A stretch of 64,000 nt of DNA, taken from positions 1-64,000 of the forward strand of contig NZ_BILZ01000028.1 in NCBI RefSeq assembly GCF_004000825.1, in the 5' to 3' direction. This DNA is from Paenibacillus kobensis NBRC 15729. Lineage in GTDB: Bacteria; Bacillota; Bacilli; Paenibacillales; Paenibacillaceae. The position numbers and the translations under genes were made by a program. Shown in pieces: positions 9,843-18,221 of the stretch. Within the stretch, counting starts at the first letter, position 1. Each line of letters opens with the position of its first letter. The notes below the pieces were generated by a model. It had not been told where the DNA came from. It made no database searches and saw only the letters and a list, made by a program, of their open reading frames with translations.

Positions 9843-10553
9843 ATGACTAAAGTTCTAATAATTGAAGATGACAACATCTTTGGAGACATGTTGAGCCTCT
9901 ATCTCACGGAAGAGCAATATGAAGTGACTCGCGTTCCAAGTGCCGGAGAAGGGATTCGTTCACTTACGGACTTTCCGCCCAACGTCATTCTACTAGATTT
10001 AATGCTGCCAGACACCGAAGGTATTAACGCTTGCGCTTTGCTAAGAGAATATACGAATATCCCGATCATTGTTACCTCAGCCGAGACGAAGGTATCGGAA
10101 CGCATTCAATCCCTCTCTGAGGGAGCAGACGACTACCTATGCAAGCCGTTCAGCATGCAGGAGTTGAAAGCCCGCATTGAAGCCGTCCTGCGCCGCACGA
10201 GTTCACTGTCCTTTGCGGCACATACAGCCAATGCAGCTCCAGCCGTACCGCCAGCTGCGGACGATTGGGTGTTGACGCTCGACATGGCTCGCCGTCTTCT
10301 TATTTGCAACGGACAAGAGATTGAGACGACCTATTCCGAGTTCGAAATTATGAAGCTGTTGTACCATAATCCAGCCAAAGTGTTCAGCCGCGAAGAGCTC
10401 ATCAACGCAATACGCGGCATCGATTCCTATATTAATGAACGAGCCATTGACGTACACATTACAAATCTCCGCAAGAAAATCGAGAACAATCCGAAGGAGC
10501 CCCAATATATTAAGACCGTCTGGGGCGTCGGTTACAAGTTTGTAAAAAAATAA
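9843..10553 (+). CDS. OmpR/PhoB-family response regulator
   Basis: Two-domain DNA-binding regulator of 236 residues. Receiver at 1-118 with the acidic pair EDD, the phosphoacceptor in VILLDLMLPD, a switch Thr in IIVTSAE and Lys in LCKPFSM. A roughly 35-residue Ala/Pro-rich linker is followed by a C-terminal winged helix (ERAIDVHITNLRKKIE and YIKTVWGVGYKFV). The ATG at 9843 follows GGCGGGAGC; the open frame 7 codons further up has no better site. It is divergent from the hybrid kinase at 6400-9669, with a 173-base AT-rich spacer that must hold both promoters. Cross-talk with that kinase is an inference. It ends at a shared terminator. Confidence 0.9.
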   Translation: MTKVLIIEDDNIFGDMLSLYLTEEQYEVTRVPSAGEGIRSLTDFPPNVILLDLMLPDTEGINACALLREYTNIPIIVTSAETKVSERIQSLSEGADDYLCKPFSMQELKARIEAVLRRTSSLSFAAHTANAAPAVPPAADDWVLTLDMARRLLICNGQEIETTYSEFEIMKLLYHNPAKVFSREELINAIRGIDSYINERAIDVHITNLRKKIENNPKEPQYIKTVWGVGYKFVKK

Positions 10554-10577
10554 GAGGGGGCAATCTCCCCCTCTATA
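10551..10577. terminator. Bidirectional terminator between convergent genes
   Basis: The stem AGAGGGGG / CCCCCTCT with loop CAATCT lies between the plus-strand regulator and the minus-strand 55-residue ORF. It has A-runs upstream and a T/A-rich stretch downstream, so it could serve both. It overlaps the stop codon of the small ORF. Confidence 0.65.
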
Positions 10578-10740
10578 TTGAATATCCGCCCAGCATACCT
10601 TGCAATACATCTACGTTTAATTGAAAGACCAGCCCTTGTTCCTCTGTTCGATACACGCTATCTATCGCCATCTGCTTCGCGCGGACATCTGCCGGCACCA
10701 CCCGCACTCCACCCTTCTCCGGCATCGTTATTTGCTCCAT
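10573..10740 (-). CDS. Small ORF, 55 residues, coupled to the GerE-like regulator
   Basis: The ATG at 10738-10740 lies inside the last codons of the upstream gene; the shared 13 bases ATGGAGCAAATAA hold both this start and the other stop. That arrangement is typical of translational coupling. The product begins MEQITMPEKGG and ends LQGMLGGYSI. It is soluble and mixed in charge, with no family I recognise. Its third codon positions look like those of neighbouring genes, but a peptide this short cannot be judged on that alone. Proof needs conservation of the pair in related genomes. Confidence 0.45.
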   Translation of the reverse strand: MEQITMPEKGGVRVVPADVRAKQMAIDSVYRTEEQGLVFQLNVDVLQGMLGGYSI

Positions 10741-11021
10741 CTGTTAAGCGCCGTCACGAGTCTCGCCTGACAATATTCCGCGTTGTCGCTGTACATGCTG
10801 CCGTCCACGAGCAGTGCGCTCATACAGATGGACATCAGTTTCCGGACACTCGTAATGTTCATCTTCTTAAAAATGTTCGCGACATGATTTTTTACTGTCT
10901 TCTCGCTAATGCACAGACTGTCCGCCAGTTCCTGATTCGTGCAGCCTTTGAACACGATTAAGGAGATGACTTCAAACTCCCGCCGCGTTAAGCCGCTTTC
11001 GTTACACCCGCTGGATTTCAT
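10728..11021 (-). CDS. GerE/LuxR-type helix-turn-helix protein, stand-alone
   Basis: Ninety-seven residues made almost entirely of a LuxR-type DNA-binding domain (LTRREFEVISLI, then CISEKTVKNHVANIFKKM as turn and recognition helix). There is no receiver domain, as in the sporulation regulator GerE, which is also a lone HTH. The 30-residue C-terminal tail beyond the HTH makes it longer than GerE. It may bind DNA as a dimer and act as a late sporulation or stationary-phase regulator, but the sequence does not show its targets. AAGGGAAGAG precedes the ATG at 11019-11021. It forms an overlapping pair with the 55-residue ORF. Confidence 0.8.
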   Translation of the reverse strand: MKSSGCNESGLTRREFEVISLIVFKGCTNQELADSLCISEKTVKNHVANIFKKMNITSVRKLMSICMSALLVDGSMYSDNAEYCQARLVTALNRWSK

Positions 11022-11191
11022 TCGTTTATCTCTTCCCTTACGATATTTTGTAGCGTTCGAGGTTTCATTCCCTTTGTAATAGCCGTTCCGAATCGTACAA
11101 CAAGATTATTAAAATGAAAGAAGAAAAAGTATTAACGGATCATTTTATTTCTTCATAATTGTTTAAAAAATAACGGACACGCACAACACAA

Positions 11192-11240
11192 CAAAAAAAC
11201 CCGGTCTCCTTCTCACTTGAAGGAACCGAGTTTTTTGGGA
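11192..11240 (-). terminator. Terminator overlapping the end of the PhoP-like gene
   Basis: On the minus strand ACTCGGTTCCTTC pairs with GAAGGAGACCGGGT and is followed by TTTTTTG. The left arm covers the last codons of the regulator gene at 11213. Confidence 0.75.
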
Positions 11241-11935
11241 AGCACCAGCTTGTAGCCGACGCCGCGGATGGATTCAATTTGCACGGATTGCTGACCGAGC
11301 TCCAGCTTCTTGCGAAGCGAACTGACATGCACGTCCACCGTACGTTGGCCGCCGATATAATCGAAGCCCCATACGATATTCATAAGATCATCCCTCGTTA
11401 CAACCATGCTTGGCCGCTGTACCAGGTAGAGCAGCACCTCGAATTCTTTCGGCCGCAGCGGCACCGTCTCACCGTTGAGCACAACCTCGTACTTCTCCGG
11501 ATAAATCGCCAGATCGCCGGCCATAATGACCTTTTCGTTCGACTCGACGGCTGCTTTGCCTTCGTCCTGCTGCGTACGTCGCAGAACAGCGGATACGCGA
11601 GCGAGCAACTCGGCTACGCCGAAAGGCTTCGTGATATAATCGTCCGCCCCGTGCTTCAAACCTTGAACGACTTCTTCTTCGGCGTTGCGTGCAGTCAGAA
11701 TAATGATCGGCGTACGAACGCCGTTCTGACGCAGCTTCGACAAGATCTCGAAGCCGTTCATGCCAGGCAACATAATATCCAGAATAATCAGATCGAAGCT
11801 TCGTTGAAGCGCCGTCTGCAGTCCCTCTCCACCATGATCGATGACCGTCGTCTCATAGCCTTCCTGCGTCAAGTTATACGACAATAATCGGGCCAAAGTC
11901 GGTTCGTCTTCGATGACTAGCACCTTATGCGACAT
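11213..11935 (-). CDS. phoP: PhoP-like OmpR-family response regulator
   Basis: DNA-binding regulator of 240 residues. Receiver at 1-120 with the acidic pair in VIEDEP, phosphoacceptor LIILDIMLPGMNG, switch Thr in IIILTAR and KPF. C-terminal winged helix with VDVHVSSLRKKLE and SIRGVGYKLV. The ATG at 11933-11935 follows GGAGGTATCC, so the 10-codon longer frame is rejected. It lies 110 bases downstream of a PhoR-like kinase on the same strand, so the two should be a pair. Membership of the PhoP/ResD/WalR clade is clear. The assignment to phosphate control rests on the kinase architecture and is not proven. Confidence 0.75.
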   Translation of the reverse strand: MSHKVLVIEDEPTLARLLSYNLTQEGYETTVIDHGGEGLQTALQRSFDLIILDIMLPGMNGFEILSKLRQNGVRTPIIILTARNAEEEVVQGLKHGADDYITKPFGVAELLARVSAVLRRTQQDEGKAAVESNEKVIMAGDLAIYPEKYEVVLNGETVPLRPKEFEVLLYLVQRPSMVVTRDDLMNIVWGFDYIGGQRTVDVHVSSLRKKLELGQQSVQIESIRGVGYKLVLPKKLGSFK

Positions 11936-11997
11936 GGATACCTCCAATTCGCTTATCGCCGGCAAGCGACAATCTGCGCAAGTTACATTTTACAACT

Positions 11998-12028
11998 ATT
12001 TTATCATGGTTTCGTAAACTTCGGTCAA
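11998..12028 (-). promoter_or_regulatory. Candidate promoter of the PhoP-like gene
   Basis: On the minus strand TTGACC (12023-12028) is followed 17 bases later by GATAAA (or 19 bases later by TAAAAT). It lies in the gap between kinase and regulator and would let the regulator be made independently of the kinase. Confidence 0.45.
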
Positions 12029-12045
12029 CCCTTTTCTTACAGAAG

Positions 12046-13878
12046 CTAGGGATGAATGACAGGAAGCTCGATAACGAACGTCGTTCCAACGCCCACTTCG
12101 CTGTCTACAGCTATCGTTCCGTTATGCAGCTCGACAAGATGTTTGACGATCGACAGGCCTAGTCCCGTACCGCCTGAGCTGCGCGAACGCGCTTTATCGA
12201 CTCGGTAGAAACGTTCGAAAATACGCGGCAAATCTTTTTTCGGTATGCCGATTCCAGTGTCTTTTATAATAATTCGGATCCGGTCGTAATCATCGCGCGC
12301 CTCATCGTCCAATTGCGCTGTATGACTGTACGATGCTGGCCATACCGGCTCGACTATAAGTGTAACCTTCCCGCCGTCAGGCGTATAGCTTATCCCGTTC
12401 GCCAGCAGATTCATAATAATTTGCCGCAGACGGTCTTCATCCGCTTCGACATAAATGTCACCGTCAGCTACAAGTTTCAGCTCGATCGCTTTGCGCGCCG
12501 CCTCCGCCTCCAGCAACTGAAGCGTCTTCGCGGCGAATGTGCCCATTTCGACGGGAGAGAACAGAAGCGGAACGCGGCGGGATTCGATCTTCGACAACTC
12601 TAGAATGTCGCCGATCAGACGGTTAAGCCGTTCGCTCTCATCATAGATGATCTGAAGGAATGAGCGCGATGTCTCCTCATCCTTAACCGCGCCGCTGAGC
12701 AGCGTTTCCGCAAAGCCTTTCACTGCCGCAACCGGCGTCTTCAGCTCGTGCGATACGTTGGCAACGAATTCGCTTCGCATCCGCTCCAGACGGCGGATCG
12801 CTGACACGTCCTGCAGGACGAGCAGTACGCCTGTAAATTCATCTTGATCCTGCATAACCGGTACGATGTTGAGCTCGAGCAGCCTCTCTTCCGGATAGTA
12901 GAACGTCATCTCATCATGAATGTAAGACTGTTTCTCGAACGCCTCCCGGATAAGCTGCGTCAGCTCATGCTGCTGCCTCGCATCCGTATAATGACGGCCG
13001 ACAAGCTCTTTCGACGAGAAGCCAAGTATCTCTTCCGCTCTGCGGCTGATCAGCACGATACGGCCTGTCCGGTCAATCATGACGATGCCGTTAATCATAT
13101 TATCGAGCACGCTCTCCAATTGGCTTTCATTCCGGCGAATCCGCTCCATCTGCTCCTGCAAGCTGTCCGCCATCGCATTGATCGCGCTTCCGAGCTCTCC
13201 TATTTCATCATTTTTCACGACGGTAACTCTCGCCCGGTAATCCATGCGTTGAATCCGTTTCGCTACTGCCGTAATCTGCTCTAGCGGACGCGTCATCCCT
13301 TGCGCAACCCGGAAACTGACTAACGCGCCGACCAAGAACAGAACAAGCAGCCATACGATAAGCGCCGTCCACAAATCCCGAATGCTTTGATCTACACTAG
13401 CAAGACTCATAGCAAGACGAATAACATAGTTATCCTGCCCGACTTGGACCGTTTTCGCTACATACAGCATGTTCGTATTCATCGTATCGCTAAGACGAAT
13501 CGTGCGGCCCGTGCCTTCTGACAGCGCTTGCTGCACCTCTTTGCGCTGTAGATGATTGTCCATCGTTCTCGGGTCGTGGTAGGAATCTCCCAGCACAAGC
13601 CCGTCCGGACGAATGAAGGTAGTGCGGGCACCCGTATCGCGGTTCAAGTCGTCTGCCAATCTCGTATAATAATCAAATTGCTCCGACATGTTCTCGCCCG
13701 GAGGAGCCCACTTCATACCGCTTGCAATAATCGAGATTTCGCGAACCATACTGCTCTCTAGTCCTTGAATGTGCTTGCTCTTGAACATATTAGCCATAAT
13801 AAGCCCGGAGGCTAGTACGGATAACCCGATAATGCCGATCATAATAAGCGTCAACCGTGTGCGAAAATTGTTCATCAC
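12046..13878 (-). CDS. phoR: PhoR-like sensor histidine kinase
   Basis: Membrane histidine kinase of about 610 residues. A membrane helix at 8-30, an extracytoplasmic sensor to about 165, a second helix to about 190 and a HAMP domain (MTRPLEQITAVAKRI) are followed by a PAS domain (MINGIVMIDRTGRIVLIS), HisKA with the phosphorylated His in VANVSHELKTPVAAVKG, and HATPase with DTGIGIPKKDLPRIFERF and GGTGLGLSIVKHLV. This sCache-HAMP-PAS-HisKA-HATPase order is that of PhoR, ResE and WalK. Its partner regulator lies downstream rather than upstream. The GTG at 13878 and the ATG next to it are equally possible starts, with AGGAGATGACGTAAG upstream. Confidence 0.78.
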   Translation of the reverse strand: MMNNFRTRLTLIMIGIIGLSVLASGLIMANMFKSKHIQGLESSMVREISIIASGMKWAPPGENMSEQFDYYTRLADDLNRDTGARTTFIRPDGLVLGDSYHDPRTMDNHLQRKEVQQALSEGTGRTIRLSDTMNTNMLYVAKTVQVGQDNYVIRLAMSLASVDQSIRDLWTALIVWLLVLFLVGALVSFRVAQGMTRPLEQITAVAKRIQRMDYRARVTVVKNDEIGELGSAINAMADSLQEQMERIRRNESQLESVLDNMINGIVMIDRTGRIVLISRRAEEILGFSSKELVGRHYTDARQQHELTQLIREAFEKQSYIHDEMTFYYPEERLLELNIVPVMQDQDEFTGVLLVLQDVSAIRRLERMRSEFVANVSHELKTPVAAVKGFAETLLSGAVKDEETSRSFLQIIYDESERLNRLIGDILELSKIESRRVPLLFSPVEMGTFAAKTLQLLEAEAARKAIELKLVADGDIYVEADEDRLRQIIMNLLANGISYTPDGGKVTLIVEPVWPASYSHTAQLDDEARDDYDRIRIIIKDTGIGIPKKDLPRIFERFYRVDKARSRSSGGTGLGLSIVKHLVELHNGTIAVDSEVGVGTTFVIELPVIHP

Positions 13879-13917
13879 CTTACGTCATCTCCTGTCGCCA
13901 TTCGGCAGCATACGACT

Positions 13918-14889
13918 TTATCGTACATGTATAGGAGCAGTTGCGCCAGCATCCCGTTTGTTAATTTTTTGTAAAATGTAATGATGCAGCGTCGCCATTG
14001 GCTGCTGAATCAGTATGGATAACACGACCGGCACAGCCGATAGCGGGCTAAAATATCCCATCGCTAATACAATGCCAAGCGATATATTGCGCATTCCGGA
14101 CGCGTAAGACACTGTGACCTGCAGCTCCCGATTACGGTAAGGCATTGAGCCGAAGAAGCCGAGGGCATAGCACAAAGCAACGAGCAGAATGCTGACTGGA
14201 ATGAGACGGACCATATCATGCTTTAACTGCTCGACATAAGGCTCAATTGCAGCCGCATTTAACGCGACAACCGCAACGAAGCACAGCTTGGACACAGGGG
14301 CGGTATAGGACTGAACGATGCCTTTAATACGCCCCCTCGAAAGCTCATGGAGCAGAACGCCAATTGCAGTCGGCGCAACGATAATAAGCACAAGATCGCG
14401 AATCATGCCGCCGGTATCGATATCAACGACCGCGCCGAACAGCAAGTGAAAGCCTGCAGGTACAACGAGCGGACTTAGCGCGGAATCCACGACGACGAGC
14501 GCCAGCATTAGCGCAACAATGCCGCCCGACATGCCGACCCATAGTACGGACGAAACACCAAGCGGAATAATCGCGAACAGCACCAACCCGACAACATAGG
14601 GTGAATCAGCGCCGAACAGCGCCGCTCCAATACCAAAAGCCGCCAGTGGAGCCGCCACATGTGTAAGCACGAACGTCCATGCCAATATGCCAGGTTGCCG
14701 CATCACTTGCCGCAGCTCCCCAATACCGCAGCCTATGGCCATCGACAACGTAACGAATGCGAATAGATAAGGTACCGCATCAACCATCGGACGCAGCGCC
14801 GACGAACATAGAAACCCTAGTACGAGCGATCCGGGGATAAGCAGAAACATCCATTTCTCAAACCATCGATTAAAAGCCACGAACCCCAT
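13918..14889 (-). CDS. Bile acid:sodium symporter (SBF/BASS) family transporter
   Basis: An integral membrane protein of 323 residues with about nine to ten hydrophobic helices and little soluble sequence. The pattern fits the SBF fold, with glycine-rich helices (SMAIGCGIGELRQVM, PLGVSSVLWVGMSGG) and the conserved late helix around VSYASGMRNISLGIVLAM, which holds the NxS/RN motif of this family. Members move sodium together with organic anions such as bile acids, pantoate or arsenite. The substrate here is unknown. GAGAGGGG precedes the ATG. The stop is 39 bases before the PhoR-like gene, so they may share a transcript. Confidence 0.82.
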   Translation of the reverse strand: MGFVAFNRWFEKWMFLLIPGSLVLGFLCSSALRPMVDAVPYLFAFVTLSMAIGCGIGELRQVMRQPGILAWTFVLTHVAAPLAAFGIGAALFGADSPYVVGLVLFAIIPLGVSSVLWVGMSGGIVALMLALVVVDSALSPLVVPAGFHLLFGAVVDIDTGGMIRDLVLIIVAPTAIGVLLHELSRGRIKGIVQSYTAPVSKLCFVAVVALNAAAIEPYVEQLKHDMVRLIPVSILLVALCYALGFFGSMPYRNRELQVTVSYASGMRNISLGIVLAMGYFSPLSAVPVVLSILIQQPMATLHHYILQKINKRDAGATAPIHVR

Positions 14890-15034
14890 ATCCCCTCTCG
14901 GTACTCATAAGTAAGTTTCAGTATACTACGGTTTAATGAGAACAAGAAACAAGAGACCGCCCGAAATTTAGGACGCTCCCTCGCTTGTTTCCCTTATCAC
15001 TTCCGGTGCTCTGATTGATACGCGTCGCATGGTT

Positions 15035-15180
15035 CACGTAGTTCTCGTAGTTTCACATGGTTCACACAGTTTCCTGTAGTTCACATAGTTCTCGTAGTTC
15101 TCGTAGTTCTCGTAGTTCTCGTAGTTCTCGTAGTTCTCATGTAGTTCTCGTAGTTTCACATAGCCTCACATAGCTTCACA
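15035..15180. repeat. Nine-bp tandem repeat (TAGTTCTCG) and variants
   Basis: Within the 493-base gene-free stretch 14890-15382, the unit TAGTTCTCG occurs five times perfectly in tandem plus one variant (about 15086-15139). Looser copies on both sides read TAGTTTCACA, TAGTTCACA and TAGCCTCACA. The core TAGTTCT recurs at 15230-15236, just upstream of the transposase-like gene, and inverted at 16287-16293. The rest of the gap shows nothing else recognisable. Confidence 0.85.
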
Positions 15181-15382
15181 CTCGCCTTGCTGTCCCTTTG
15201 GTCCACTATCCCCTTAACTCAGGAAAGAATAGTTCTACTATAATCACCCAAATTGTTATCAAAAGCCACCCGGATTTCTACCAAAAAAAACATTGAAACA
15301 GGAACAAGTGTTCGGTATAATTACTTAAGAACACATGTTTTGATCGACCAAGTTCTTGTTCGATTAAAGGAGCGAATCCGCT

Positions 15383-16267
15383 ATGCCGTTCCCTTCCTTG
15401 GAGTCTTTTTTGAATCATTATAACAATGAAGAAATCTGTTCTTCTTTCCTATTTCAATTGAAGTGGCCGCTCGGTTTTTGTTGCTCGGAATGTAATCATG
15501 GACGGGCGTATGCTGTCACGACTCGAAGGCTTCCGCTTTTCGAATGCGCAAGCTGCAAACACCAGCACTCTCTGACGAAGGGAACTGCCATGGAGAATAG
15601 CCGCACTCCGCTCCGCAAATGGTTTATCGCAATTTATTTGTTCGCCAGCTCTGAGGACGGCGTTAGTGCAATAAATCTAAGCCACACTATTCAGGTCACT
15701 TATAAGACTGCATGGCTGATGCTTCATAAGCTCCGTGATGCTCTGGATCAAGCTGAGTGTGATCCTCTTCTCAACGGCATTGTTCGCGTACAAGGCGGCG
15801 CATATGGCTCTCCATTTAATCCATATACCGAAAAGGATCCGCAACGCCACCCGCTTCTCGCAGGAGGATCTGTTCACGATACTGGCGAGGTAGATGTTTT
15901 AAGACTCCGAATCATTGACCCGCAGCATGTTCAACCCAACGGCTACATCTCCCATGACGGCGAACAAGAGTTCATTAAGGATGCCGTGTCTTTAACCGCG
16001 GCCGAAGTGAAATCTGTACGATTCCGGCTGCATCGTTCTTGTTTTCGTCCTCTTGTAAGATGCATCGCTGAATTTAGCAGTTGGGCAAATCTTACGTTTC
16101 ACGGACTCGGACGCAAATATTTGCAAGCGTATGCGAATGAATTCACCTTCCGTTATAACTCACGCCAACAGAGGCAACCCTTGCTTGCTCGCATATTTCA
16201 AATATGCTCAAACCAGCTCACTCCTACAACCCTCCGATCATTAACGCAAAAGTATAGAATATCATAG
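15383..16267 (+). CDS. IS1595-like transposase with altered catalytic motifs
   Basis: Protein of 294 residues with the N-terminal zinc ribbon of IS1595/ISXO2 transposases (CxxC at 34-37 and 55-58) and the helix-turn-helix segment that follows it (FASSEDGVSAINLSHTI, YKTAWLMLHKLR). The C-terminus YANEFTFRYNSR is the usual end of the ISXO2 core. However, where the family has VEVDET with the first catalytic Asp, this protein reads IVRVQGGAYG (131-142). The later acidic positions are also displaced, around YISHDGEQEF. I infer loss of strand transfer, or domestication for DNA binding. Candidate degenerate inverted ends are GAATAGTTCT at 15227-15236 and AGAACTATCC at 16287-16296 (9 of 10 pair). It may be an inactive insertion sequence or a resident gene. 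Confidence 0.75.
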   Translation: MPFPSLESFLNHYNNEEICSSFLFQLKWPLGFCCSECNHGRAYAVTTRRLPLFECASCKHQHSLTKGTAMENSRTPLRKWFIAIYLFASSEDGVSAINLSHTIQVTYKTAWLMLHKLRDALDQAECDPLLNGIVRVQGGAYGSPFNPYTEKDPQRHPLLAGGSVHDTGEVDVLRLRIIDPQHVQPNGYISHDGEQEFIKDAVSLTAAEVKSVRFRLHRSCFRPLVRCIAEFSSWANLTFHGLGRKYLQAYANEFTFRYNSRQQRQPLLARIFQICSNQLTPTTLRSLTQKYRIS

Positions 16268-16439
16268 TGACATTTGTGAACGGCCCAGAACTATCCTACA
16301 GGGAGACTCAATATTTATTGCAATCCGCTTTCTTCTGTCGCCTTCCGCACCATTCATGTAAAGAAATCCGACTTGCATATTCACTTTCAGCAATAATTAC
16401 GCCTTGATCACCAAAGCAGCAGCTCGTGTTCACATTCAT

Positions 16440-17085
16440 TTTCCATATAACCAAGCCTAAAAGTAGTTCGTGTTTCACAATCACTTTCCGTATCACCAAA
16501 CCAATCGCAGCAATCCATGTCTCATATTCACTTCCGTATCACCTAACCAACGAAGCAACTCATGTCTCACTTTCACTCCCATATCACCAAACCAATCGAG
16601 GAAATCCATGTCTCATATTCACTTCCGTATCATCTAACCAATGAAGCAACTCGTGTATCATTCACTCCCGTATCACCAAACCAATCGAAGCAATCCATGT
16701 CTCATATTCACTTCCATATCACCTAACCAACGAAGCAACTCGTGTCTCACTTTCACTTCCATATTACCAAACCAATCGAAGCAATCCATGACTCATATTC
16801 ACTTCCATATCACCTAACCAACGAAGCAATCCGTGTTTCACTTTCACTTCCATATCACCAAACCAATCGAAGCAACTCATGTTTCACTTTCACTTCCATA
16901 TCACCTAACCAAGCGAAGCAACTCGTGTCTCACTTTCACTCCCATATCACCAAACCAATCGAAGCAACTCGTGTCTCACTTTCACTTCCATATCACCTAA
17001 CCAACGAAGCTACTCGTGTCTCACTTTCACTTTCACTTCGTATCACCTAACCAACGAAGCAACTTGTGCTTCATATTTTACAATT
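16440..17085. repeat. Minisatellite: about 14 alternating 46/45-bp units (91-bp dimer)
   Basis: The array is made of contiguous units. The A type is about 46 bp and contains CATATCACCAAACCAATCGA; the B type is about 45 bp and contains CATATCACCTAACCAACGAA. Each is followed by AGCAACTCGTGTCTCACTTT or close variants. A and B alternate for most of the length, so the true period is about 91 bp. Units at the left edge (16440-16490) are the most decayed, and unit 13 has an extra TTTCAC. A period of 91 is not a multiple of 3, and the short open frames in it change phase from dimer to dimer, so it is not coding. There are no unique spacers, so it is not CRISPR. Bases 16268-16439 hold only weak outlying copies. 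Confidence 0.9.
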
Positions 17086-17156
17086 TATACCTGTTTAATC
17101 ATGTAGTTTTTTCCTGAGTTGTGGGGATAGTGGAGCAAAGGCAGGGAGCATTGAAT

Positions 17157-17226
17157 AATGATTCGATTGATTCGATTGGTTCGATAGACTAGATAGACTA
17201 GCTCGATTCGATTCGATAGGTTCGAT
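17157..17226. repeat. Low-complexity GATTCGATT / TAGACTAGA stretch
   Basis: Short imperfect repeats of GATTCGATT, GGTTCGAT and TAGACTAGA fill the 70 bases before the stop of the oppF-like gene. This is the third kind of simple repeat around the transposase-like gene. Confidence 0.7.
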
Positions 17227-18221
17227 TACAAATGGTAATGACAAGCAACTTGATGACCTCCGCTGTTGACGGTGCGGAGCAGCGGTTCTTCCTGCCGGCA
17301 GCGGGTTTGAGCGTACGGACAGCGCGGGTGGAACCGGCAGCCGGTAGGCGGATTGGCGGGCGAAGGGACATCGCCCTGCAGAACGATTCGTTGTCTTTTG
17401 TCGCTAGGATTCGGCCTTGGCACGGCGGACAGCAGAGCAACCGTATAGGGATGAAGCGGCTGCCGGTATAACTCGTCGGTCGGAGACACTTCGACAAGCT
17501 TGCCCAAATACATAACACCGACACGATCGGACAGATGACGTACGACGTTCAATCCATGCGCGATAAACAAATAGGCGATGCCTAATTGCTGTTGCAGCAT
17601 CGCCAGCAGGTTGACAATTTGCGATTGTACAGAAACGTCGAGTGCCGAAACCGCTTCATCAGCTACGATGAAAGAAGGCGTCAATGCTATTGCCCGGGCG
17701 ATACCAATGCGCTGTCTCTGTCCGCCGGAGAACTCATGCGGATAACGGTTACGCCGGGAAGCATCTAGACCGACGAGCTCCATCAGAGAGGCTACTCGTT
17801 CGTCAAGCTCACGGGCCCTCAGCTTGCGATGAATACGCAGCGGCTCGCCGATAATATCTCGAACAAGGAACCGCGGATTCAACGAGCCCATAGGATCTTG
17901 AAAAATAATTTGCATGTGCTGCCTCAGATCGCGAATCTGGCTTGCCGAACGCTCCTGCAAGCTCGTACCGTCGAACAACACCTCCCCTGCCGTGGCAGAT
18001 TGAAGCTGCAAAAGTACTCGCCCAAGTGTCGACTTGCCGCAACCCGACTCGCCTACAAGACCGAATGTCTCTCCGCGTCCGATCGCTAGTGAAACCCCGT
18101 CGACCGCTTTAACATGACCGACGACACGGCTGAGCAGGCCTTGCCGTATCGGGAAGTATTTACTAACGTTTCGAGCTTCAATAATATGGGTTGACGCCGC
18201 TACTGCCCGCTCTGCATTCAT
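17226..18221 (-). CDS. oppF: Oligopeptide/nickel ABC transporter ATP-binding protein (OppF-like)
   Basis: Second ATPase of the transporter, 331 residues. Walker [10 protein letters not shown] at about 57-65, signature [14 protein letters not shown], Walker [13 protein letters not shown] and the H-loop region [10 protein letters not shown], where the usual THDL reads AHGL. The C-terminal oligopeptide/dipeptide extension carries [15 protein letters not shown], the Cys-rich signature that binds an iron-sulfur cluster in some family members. Its start overlaps the stop of the OppD-like gene by 4 bases. It is the last gene of the operon and runs straight into low-complexity repeats, with no clear terminator. 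Confidence 0.88.
   Translation of the reverse strand: MNAERAVAASTHIIEARNVSKYFPIRQGLLSRVVGHVKAVDGVSLAIGRGETFGLVGESGCGKSTLGRVLLQLQSATAGEVLFDGTSLQERSASQIRDLRQHMQIIFQDPMGSLNPRFLVRDIIGEPLRIHRKLRARELDERVASLMELVGLDASRRNRYPHEFSGGQRQRIGIARAIALTPSFIVADEAVSALDVSVQSQIVNLLAMLQQQLGIAYLFIAHGLNVVRHLSDRVGVMYLGKLVEVSPTDELYRQPLHPYTVALLSAVPRPNPSDKRQRIVLQGDVPSPANPPTGCRFHPRCPYAQTRCRQEEPLLRTVNSGGHQVACHYHL

Noticed and set aside
10573-11021. Toxin-antitoxin module
   Set aside because: The HTH is of LuxR/GerE type, not an antitoxin fold, and the 55-residue product has no toxin motif.
11941-12045. PhoP box upstream of the PhoP-like gene
   Set aside because: TTACAT and TTTACA occur but not at the 11-base spacing of direct repeats that PhoP needs.
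16742-17050. Open frame of 102 codons inside the 46/45-bp array
   Set aside because: The repeat period is 91 bases, so the peptide changes reading phase from dimer to dimer; there is no ribosome binding site.
16440-17085. CRISPR array
   Set aside because: The units are contiguous and similar over their full length, with no unique spacers, and no cas genes are nearby.
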